Shown one piece after another: positions 1 to 5,136 of a stretch of 5,136 nucleotides of DNA. Position 1 is the first letter of the stretch. Each line of letters begins with the position of its first letter. The translations under genes were made by a program, and so were the position numbers. The DNA comes from Bacteroidota bacterium (GTDB lineage: Bacteria > Bacteroidota > Bacteroidia > NORP154), in the NCBI GenBank assembly GCA_002401055.1, contig NVRZ01000258.1, positions 1 to 5,136 on the forward strand, read 5' to 3'. The notes beneath the pieces were generated by a model. It was not told the DNA's origin and made no database searches. It saw nothing but the letters and a program-made list of their open reading frames with translations.

Positions 1-1
1 C

Positions 2-2761
2 AACAATGGCACGGATGGAACTGCTACGGCCAGCGTAACAGGCGGAACAACAACTTACACCTATTTATGGAGCAACGGAGGCACAACATCGACTATTTCT
101 AATCTGGTTGACAATACCTACAGCGTAACAGTTACAGATGCGAATGGTTGTCAGGTAATTGGGACCACAACAGTAATAGATGGGGGAATTGTAGCTGCCA
201 ATATATCGAATCAAGTTAATATATCGTGCTTTGGTGGCAACAATGGCACGGCTTCGGTAACGGTCACTGACGGTGTTCCGAGCTACAACTATCTCTGGAG
301 TAACGGCCAAAGCAGCAGCACGGCTACATTCCTGACGGCTGGTCCGTACATAGTTACAGTTACGGATATGAAAGGGTGCACTACTACAGTGTCGGTTACC
401 ATAATCGAACCTCCTGTACTAACAGCAAGCATAACGGCCAGCACCAACGCGACATGCAATGCCTCCTGTGATGGAACTGCCACGGCTACACCTGTTGGTG
501 GAATAGGAATCTATACATTTTTATGGCCCAATGGACAAACACAGGCAACTGCCACAGGATTGTGCGCAGGATCAATCACAGTAGATATCTTTGACTCTGC
601 AGGCTGCCAAACTACAGCGACAGTAGTGATTACAGAACCGGCTGTGCTGGCCTTGAGTTCCTCCGGAGTTGATCCTGGATGTAAAGATAGTTGTGATGGA
701 AGCGCTTCCGTAATAGCAGTAGGCGGTACCACTCCTTATACATATTCATGGAATACCTCGCCAGCTCAAATTACCACAACGGCAATAAACTTGTGCGATG
801 GATCCCACACCGTTACAGTTACGGATTCAAACTTTTGCGTTACACTAGCTACTGTCGTTTTAATTGATCCTCCTCTATTCGTAGCAGCCATTTCATCGAC
901 GGTGGATGTAGATTGCAATGGCAATTGCAATGGTTATGCTCAGGTAACAACATCTGGAGGCGGTGTTCCCTATACATACCAATGGATCACTGGAGACACT
1001 ACAGATCAAGTTGTATCACTTTGCCTGGGAAATTTTGATGTTACTGTCACCAATACCAACGGTTGTTTATCAGTTGCAAGTGGAATAATAAATGAGCCGC
1101 CACCTCTGACAATTTCAATGGCATCAACGAATGTAACCTGTTTTGATGCATGTGATGGAACGGCAACTGCAACTCCTGGCGGTGGCATTGGCACCTATAC
1201 TTACCTCTGGGACGACACGTATTTACAAACTACCCAGATAGCCACGGCATTGTGTTCGCAACCGGGAGGTGTTACAATAGCAGTTGTTGTTAGAGATTCT
1301 AATAATTGTTCAATTTCTGGAAGTGTTTTAATTACACAACCAACTCAGATAGGCCTAACGCAGAATATAGTTTCTCCCACCACTTGCGGTTCTAATAATG
1401 GAAGCGCCTGTGTGAACGCCTTTGGTGGAACATCACCTTATGTAATTGCCTGGAGCGACTCTGCTGGGACAGTGGATTCATGCTTAACAGGAGTTTATGC
1501 GGGGGCATATTTCGCCTACGTTACTGACGGACAAAACTGTAAGGATACCTTACCTGTAGTAATTAATGATGTTTCTGGCCCTACTATTGACACGATCGCA
1601 GCCCCACCTCTTATTTGTAACGGTGATAACAATGGAACTGCATCAGTTACAATATCTGGAGGAATTCCGAATTATACTTACCTGTGGTTTGATGGGGGAG
1701 GAAATCTTATATCACAAGGATCTACATTCATTTTCGGTCTGGTTTCAGATGATTATTCAATAGTAGTAATTGATGATAATAACTGCAGCGTATCTGATAC
1801 TTTTTCAATTACCGAACCGGACTTTCTGGCAAGTGCAATTAATAACTCAACAAATACAAGTTGCTTTGGCATATGTGATGGAACTGCCAGTATATTGGTT
1901 ACTGGAGGCGTTACTCCTTACACTTACTCCTGGAGTAACGGTCAATCAGGAAGTTTAGATTCGTTAATGTGTGCTGGGGCGCATAGCGTAGTGGCAGTGG
2001 ATAATAATGGCTGTAGCACCGTCAGTTCTATTAATATTACTGAACCACCCTTATTGATTACTACTATTGACATGACCAATGTAAATTGTAATGGTGGTGC
2101 AGATGGCAGCATCTGCCTAAATCCATCAGGTGGAACACCAGGATATACATACCTATGGATTGCATCTGGAAGCACTCAAAATTGCATAACAGGGCAGACT
2201 GTTGGCACATACACGGTTGACATTACTGATTTAAATGGCTGCTTAAGAACGGAGAATATACAGATCAACGAACCGGCTCCTCTTTCGGCTACTGCTACAA
2301 ACAGCCCATCGAAGTGTGGCGATGCTAACGGAGAAGCAACGGTTAACGCAACGGGTGGCACATCGCCATGGATATATAACTGGGATGACGCATTGTTTCA
2401 AACCACCCAAACTGCGACAGATTTACTGGCAGGAACTTACAATGTCACGGTAACCGATGCAAATGGATGTGAATACGTTGTGAACAATATTGTGTTGTTT
2501 GATATAGCGGGCCCTGTAATATCGGGAATTGCTACGGACAGCGTGAAATGCTATGGCGATGCCACGGGAAGTGCTACGGTCACTTTCACAGGAGGAACGC
2601 TTCCATTCACTTACCTATGGGATGATCCTTCCACGCAGAATACGGCTACTGCAACAGGTTTAGAACAAGGTGATGTGACGGTACAAATTACCGACCTAAA
2701 CTTATGTGTAGCCACATTGACGGTTACCATTGAAGAGCCTGTGCAGCTTTCAGTTATTGTG
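2..2761 (+). repeat. Tandem array of about 12 SprB-type protein repeats (75-82 residues each)
   Basis: Each unit follows the same plan: Cys followed by a (D/N)G turn and a T-A-T/V strand, then a GG turn, a Y-T-Y-L-W-type strand often followed by NG, a V-T-V-T-D strand ending in a Cys, and a linker often reading ITEP or INEP. The first conserved Cys codons of units 2 to 12 start at 227, 455, 680, 914, 1139, 1385, 1616, 1862, 2087, 2315 and 2549, so the spacing is 225-246 bases. Unit 1 is cut by the window start. The pattern matches the SprB repeat family (Pfam PF13573) from memory. The copies are diverged at DNA level, so this is a protein repeat rather than a recent DNA tandem duplication. 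The segment is Thr/Ser/Asn/Gly-rich and acidic. It probably forms a string of disulfide-stapled beta-sandwich modules acting as a stalk or adhesive surface. Confidence 0.88.
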
Positions 2762-4060
2762 TCGACAAACGCTACAATCTGTTATGGGGGAAATTACCTA
2801 ATATCAGGTTATGGAAAAGACGGAACAGCTCCATATACCTACAGCTGGGATAACGGACCTACAGGAACTGAGCAGCAAGTGGCTCCAACAATTACAACTT
2901 CCTATATTTTATCTGTGGAGGATGCGAATGCCTGCCTTGCCAATAATTCAATTACAATAACCGTACTTGATTCCATATCAATTACTCTGGAGAGTAAAAC
3001 AATTTGTGAAGGTGATAATGCAACACTTACTGCCACCGCAACTGGCGGCAATGGCGGTCCTTACACTTGGGCCTGGAATCCGCTATATTCGTCGGAAACG
3101 ATTAGCGTTTCTCCTAGTAGCACAACTATTTATAATGTGACGGTTACTGATGCAAATAATTGTTCCACCCCTGCTACGACAAACACCACAGTGACTGTAA
3201 ATCCAAAGCCGGATGCGTGGTTTGAGGCAGGCTGTTATCCTGATGCTTTTAGCTCACAATTGTACGATATGTCTACGGTAGCGAGTCCAGGATCTATAAA
3301 CTCCTATTCTTGGGATTTTGGTGATCCTACCACTGGGGCTCTTAATAACTCAACATTGCAAGACCCATCTCATGAATTTTCCAGTGCTGGTGTGTTCCAG
3401 GTTACGCTAACGGTTACAACAACTGATGGTTGTTATGCAAGTGCACAACGGTCCGTATTTGCGCCTCCTGTAGCAGATTTTACTGTTACTCCACTAGAAA
3501 CATCTGAACTAAATCCTACCATAACAATTGTAGATAATTCAACTTTTTCAGACCCATCTACATCCTGGCAATGGGACTTTGGTGATAATATTATAGCCGG
3601 CCCAGGAAACGGAAACATTACAGATGCAGACTATACAACAGGAACATATACAGAACTACAACATGTATATCAGGATACAGGGTCTTTCTTAGTAGTCCTA
3701 ACCATCGAAGAACCTAACGGATGTAAAGACACCATGGCAATTAGAATTGAAGTGAAAAATGACTACATCCTATTCACTCCTAGTGCTTTTGCTCCGGCAA
3801 GTCTAATACGTAAAAATCAATATTTTAAGCCTTCAATTATTGGAATTGACCAGCAGGAGTTTGAATTTATCATATTTGACAGATGGGGAGATAGAATTTA
3901 TGAATACAATGGAGAATATGCTCAATGGTTGGGATGGGACGGAACGGCTAACAATGGCAGAAAGGTAGCACAGATGGATGTTTACATCTATCTTATAAGG
4001 ACCGTAGATTTGAATGGAGATGACCACGAATATATCGGGCATTTTACTTTACTGCGGTAG
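2..4060 (+). CDS. SprB-repeat/PKD adhesin-like giant surface protein with T9SS type B C-terminal sorting domain (5' partial)
   Basis: The frame is open from the first complete codon (position 2) to TAG at 4058-4060, followed at once by an in-frame TAA. This gives 1352 visible residues; the N-terminus and signal peptide lie upstream. An internal ATG at 368 sits in the middle of a repeat and is not a credible start. Domain order: SprB-type repeats (residues 1-920), two Ig-like repeats (921-1071), two PKD domains (about 1072-1252, each with a WDFGD motif), and a type B sorting domain (1255-1352). Proteins of this architecture, such as Flavobacterium johnsoniae SprB, are exported by T9SS and act at the cell surface in adhesion or gliding. 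That is family knowledge; the exact role here is unknown. No catalytic domain is visible, so a structural or adhesive role is the most likely one. Orthology to SprB itself is not claimed, because these repeats occur in many Bacteroidota surface proteins. Confidence 0.93.
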   Translation, partial: NNGTDGTATASVTGGTTTYTYLWSNGGTTSTISNLVDNTYSVTVTDANGCQVIGTTTVIDGGIVAANISNQVNISCFGGNNGTASVTVTDGVPSYNYLWSNGQSSSTATFLTAGPYIVTVTDMKGCTTTVSVTIIEPPVLTASITASTNATCNASCDGTATATPVGGIGIYTFLWPNGQTQATATGLCAGSITVDIFDSAGCQTTATVVITEPAVLALSSSGVDPGCKDSCDGSASVIAVGGTTPYTYSWNTSPAQITTTAINLCDGSHTVTVTDSNFCVTLATVVLIDPPLFVAAISSTVDVDCNGNCNGYAQVTTSGGGVPYTYQWITGDTTDQVVSLCLGNFDVTVTNTNGCLSVASGIINEPPPLTISMASTNVTCFDACDGTATATPGGGIGTYTYLWDDTYLQTTQIATALCSQPGGVTIAVVVRDSNNCSISGSVLITQPTQIGLTQNIVSPTTCGSNNGSACVNAFGGTSPYVIAWSDSAGTVDSCLTGVYAGAYFAYVTDGQNCKDTLPVVINDVSGPTIDTIAAPPLICNGDNNGTASVTISGGIPNYTYLWFDGGGNLISQGSTFIFGLVSDDYSIVVIDDNNCSVSDTFSITEPDFLASAINNSTNTSCFGICDGTASILVTGGVTPYTYSWSNGQSGSLDSLMCAGAHSVVAVDNNGCSTVSSINITEPPLLITTIDMTNVNCNGGADGSICLNPSGGTPGYTYLWIASGSTQNCITGQTVGTYTVDITDLNGCLRTENIQINEPAPLSATATNSPSKCGDANGEATVNATGGTSPWIYNWDDALFQTTQTATDLLAGTYNVTVTDANGCEYVVNNIVLFDIAGPVISGIATDSVKCYGDATGSATVTFTGGTLPFTYLWDDPSTQNTATATGLEQGDVTVQITDLNLCVATLTVTIEEPVQLSVIVSTNATICYGGNYLISGYGKDGTAPYTYSWDNGPTGTEQQVAPTITTSYILSVEDANACLANNSITITVLDSISITLESKTICEGDNATLTATATGGNGGPYTWAWNPLYSSETISVSPSSTTIYNVTVTDANNCSTPATTNTTVTVNPKPDAWFEAGCYPDAFSSQLYDMSTVASPGSINSYSWDFGDPTTGALNNSTLQDPSHEFSSAGVFQVTLTVTTTDGCYASAQRSVFAPPVADFTVTPLETSELNPTITIVDNSTFSDPSTSWQWDFGDNIIAGPGNGNITDADYTTGTYTELQHVYQDTGSFLVVLTIEEPNGCKDTMAIRIEVKNDYILFTPSAFAPASLIRKNQYFKPSIIGIDQQEFEFIIFDRWGDRIYEYNGEYAQWLGWDGTANNGRKVAQMDVYIYLIRTVDLNGDDHEYIGHFTLLR
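2762..3214 (+). other. Two Ig-like repeats in the giant surface protein
   Basis: These units (first Cys codons at 2780 and 3005) have the I-C-x-G start typical of the Ig-like domains found in CHU_C-type proteins, a central W strand, a segment of the S-P-S-S-T-T-I-Y-N-V-T-V-T-D type, and a second Cys. The first is transitional: it keeps SprB hallmarks (PYTYSWDNG, VEDANAC) but lacks the EP linker and ends in an Ig-like strand. The second ends in V-N-P-K-P, a common Ig-like/PKD linker. They probably act as spacers between the SprB array and the PKD domains. The Ig-like assignment comes from motif recognition only. Confidence 0.65.
3215..3757 (+). other. Two PKD domains in the giant surface protein
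   Basis: Both units carry the PKD signature W-D-F-G-D (Trp codons at 3311 and 3572). Each is followed by a late strand of the form H-x-(F/Y)-x-x-x-G-x-(F/Y)-x-V-x-L-T and an acidic or polar NGC/DGC turn. The first reads SHEFSSAGVFQVTLTV and the second QHVYQDTGSFLVVLTI. The second has a longer Gly/Asn/Thr-rich insertion between the WDFGD motif and the final strand. PKD domains are beta-sandwich folds common in extracellular bacterial proteins, where they serve as spacers or binding modules. They often sit just before a T9SS sorting domain, as here. Confidence 0.88.
3764..4060 (+). other. T9SS type B C-terminal sorting domain (CHU_C / gliding-motility-associated type)
   Basis: The last 98 residues (1255-1352) match the gliding-motility-associated C-terminal domain (TIGR04131, PF13585) in order: an F-T-P-S-A-F-A-P entry, an F-K-P strand, I-F-D-R-W-G-D-R-I-Y-E, G-W-D-G-T-x-N-G, V-Y-I-Y-L-I-R-T, and a final G-H-F-T-L-L-R directly before the stop. 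Such domains direct a protein through the type IX secretion system after Sec export. Its position at the extreme C-terminus is as expected. The usual Asp/Gly-rich N-G-D-G-x-N-D stretch after the entry motif is replaced by ASLIRKNQY. The assignment remains strong because the downstream motifs are intact. Confidence 0.9.
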
Positions 4061-4136
4061 TAATACGGAACTTTGCCTCTACTTCATCCGGTTAGTAACT
4101 TTTATTTTCTCAGTTTTTTCGGCATTCAGAAATTAT

Positions 4137-4144
4137 TATTTTTG
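4137..4144 (+). promoter_or_regulatory. Candidate Bacteroidota -7 promoter box (TATTTTTG)
   Basis: The octamer fits the Bacteroidota sigma-ABfr -7 consensus TAnnTTTG exactly and lies in the 98-bp gap before the lipoprotein gene. There is no clean TTTG -33 element; only a T-run at 4114-4119 stands at roughly the right distance. If used, transcription would start near 4150 and leave a leader of about 10 bases. That is short but tolerable in a group that often initiates without a Shine-Dalgarno sequence. Because the surrounding DNA is A/T-rich, a chance match is quite possible. Confidence 0.35.
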
Positions 4145-4158
4145 AAAAGATCGAATAA

Positions 4159-4212
4159 ATGAGATTTCCTACTTACATACTGCTATTTGTAGTTCTGCTG
4201 TACAGCTCATGT
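4159..4212 (+). other. Lipoprotein signal peptide and lipobox of the solute-binding protein
   Basis: Residues 1-17 form a signal peptide with a single Arg (residue 2), a hydrophobic stretch and the lipobox L-Y-S-S followed by Cys18 (codon 4210-4212). Tyr at -3 departs from the classical Leu, but Bacteroidota lipoboxes are loose. The mature protein would begin C-A-E-E-K-D-K. The acidic pair right after the Cys resembles the lipoprotein export signals known from Bacteroidota, which send lipoproteins to the outside of the outer membrane. Confidence 0.8.
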
Positions 4213-5136
4213 GCAGAAGAAAAGGACAAAGCTGTCGACACCAGAACTGTATTTCGTTACAACGAATCCGCAGGTATAAGTTCACTGGATCCATCCTTTG
4301 CAAGAAATGTAGAAAACATCTGGGCGATTAACCAATTGTTTAATGGACTGGTTCAAATGGACGATGAACTCAATGTTGTTCCATCCATTGCAAGCTCATG
4401 GGACATTTCGGAAGACGGAGCTGTTTACACTTTTCATCTTAGGACTGATGTATACTTTCACGATCACGAGTTGTTTCAAGGCGGAAAAGGGAGAAAAGTA
4501 ATTGCTGAAGACTTTGTTCATAGCCTGTTTCGCATCGTAAACCCTGAGGTAACCTCTCCTGGAGCATGGATCTTCAATAATCTAGATCAATCTAAGAATC
4601 TTGGATTCGTTGCAATTGACGATTCAACTTTTCAGATCTTCCTTAAGAATCCTTTTCCGCCCTTCTTGGGATTGCTAACCACGCAATACTGCTCGGTAGT
4701 ACCACATGAAATTGTAGAACATTATGGGCGGGACTTCAGAAACAATCCTGTTGGAACCGGTCCATTCAAGTTTAAAATGTGGAAAGAAGGAGTTCAGTTA
4801 ATCTTTGTCAAGAATGACAACTACTTCGAAAAAACCTTGCAAGGTGAGTCATTGCCTTATTTAGATGCTGTTTCTATTTCATTTCTAAATGAGAAGCAGG
4901 TTGTATTCTTAGAGTTTGTTAAAGGAGATCTTGATTTTATATCTGGCCTCGACGAACTGCCCAAAGATGAAGTTCTTTCCCAGACCGGTCAATTAAATCC
5001 TAAATACAAAGATAAGTTTACCTTAGAAAGACAACCTTATCTTAAAACAGATTACTTAGGAATTCTGGTCGATCCTGAGTCGGAATTAGTGAAAGCCAGC
5101 CCTTTGAACAATAAACTGGTAAGGCAAGCAATGAAT
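4159..5136 (+). CDS. ABC transporter family 5 solute-binding lipoprotein, OppA/DppA-like (3' partial)
   Basis: ATG at 4159 is immediately preceded by an in-frame TAA (4156-4158), so no longer start is possible. It opens a short signal peptide: hydrophobic residues 5-14, then L-Y-S-S-C with the lipid-bearing Cys at residue 18. No Shine-Dalgarno is present and the upstream is A-rich, which is usual in Bacteroidota. The mature part shows family 5 solute-binding protein (SBP_bac_5) landmarks: S-L-D-P (42-45), F-N-G-L-V (61-65), the signature SWDISEDGAVYTFHLR (80-95), A-E-D-F-V-H-S-L (117-123 region), NPVGTGPFKF (196-205), N-D-N-Y-F (219-223), GDLDFISGL (256-264), and the start of the R-Q-A-M-N helix (322-326). 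These proteins capture oligopeptides, dipeptides, nickel or similar solutes and deliver them to an ABC permease; the ligand cannot be told here. Members are usually about 500-600 residues, so roughly 60% is present. No permease or ATPase gene is visible; these could lie downstream. Confidence 0.92.
   Translation, partial: MRFPTYILLFVVLLYSSCAEEKDKAVDTRTVFRYNESAGISSLDPSFARNVENIWAINQLFNGLVQMDDELNVVPSIASSWDISEDGAVYTFHLRTDVYFHDHELFQGGKGRKVIAEDFVHSLFRIVNPEVTSPGAWIFNNLDQSKNLGFVAIDDSTFQIFLKNPFPPFLGLLTTQYCSVVPHEIVEHYGRDFRNNPVGTGPFKFKMWKEGVQLIFVKNDNYFEKTLQGESLPYLDAVSISFLNEKQVVFLEFVKGDLDFISGLDELPKDEVLSQTGQLNPKYKDKFTLERQPYLKTDYLGILVDPESELVKASPLNNKLVRQAMN

Noticed and set aside
368..370. ATG at 368 as the start of the large gene
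   Set aside because: It falls inside a T-D-M-K-G-C turn of a repeat. The same frame is open with two clear repeats upstream to the window edge, and no signal peptide follows it.
1566..1958. Two + strand open frames (1566-1763 and 1770-1958) in another frame
   Set aside because: They overlap the in-frame SprB repeats, show no recognisable domain, and have no supporting start context.
65..2361. Several antisense open frames of 60-81 codons across the repeat region
   Set aside because: They mirror the low-complexity, repeat-coding + strand, lack family features, and lie fully inside an obviously real gene. They are shadows.
2..2761. Regular spacing of about 230 bases suggesting a DNA satellite or CRISPR-like array
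   Set aside because: The period is a protein repeat with diverged DNA. There are no short identical direct repeats with unique spacers. Short matches such as AACAATGGCACGG at 2 and 239 are what conserved residues would give.
4059..4110. Possible imperfect terminator (AGTAATACGG pairing with CCGGTTAGTAACT, followed by a T-rich run)
   Set aside because: The stem has several mismatches and a loop of about 20 bases, and part of it overlaps the stop codon. It is too weak to call without a folding calculation.
2..5136. A new multi-gene defence, mobile or secretion system
   Set aside because: Only two genes are visible, both of recognisable families, with no transposase, nuclease, toxin, RNA gene or inverted terminal repeat seen.

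Overview
The window reads as Bacteroidota DNA (gliding or marine Flavobacteriia-like; the genus cannot be told). The main reasons are a giant surface protein built from SprB-type repeats that ends in a type B sorting domain of the type IX secretion system (T9SS), and the absence of a Shine-Dalgarno sequence before the second gene. Base composition looks moderate, roughly 40-45% G+C by eye.

Layout. (1) Positions 2-4060, + strand: the 3' part of one very long gene. The frame is open from the first complete codon, so the true start and signal peptide lie upstream. The visible 1352 residues run as follows: about twelve SprB-type repeats of 75-82 residues (2-2761), two Ig-like repeats of the same length (2762-3214), two PKD domains (3215-3757), and a C-terminal T9SS sorting domain (3764-4057). 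(2) Positions 4061-4158: a 98-bp gap with a possible Bacteroidota-type -7 promoter box and no convincing terminator. (3) Positions 4159-5136, + strand: the 5' part of a gene for a family 5 (OppA/DppA-like) ABC-transporter solute-binding lipoprotein, cut by the window end after 326 residues.

How they relate. The first product is predicted to be exported by the Sec system, carried across the outer membrane by T9SS, and anchored or released at the cell surface as an adhesin-like filament. The second should be a lipoprotein that binds peptides or similar solutes. Nothing links the two functionally. The gap and the candidate promoter suggest separate transcription.

I found no evidence for a new multi-gene system, RNA gene, CRISPR array or mobile element. 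The most informative signals are inside the repeat protein. Its cysteines follow a strict two-or-four rule per repeat. Its 75-residue period continues across different domain families. The SprB array is almost free of basic residues. Its sorting domain lacks the usual Asp/Gly-rich entry loop.
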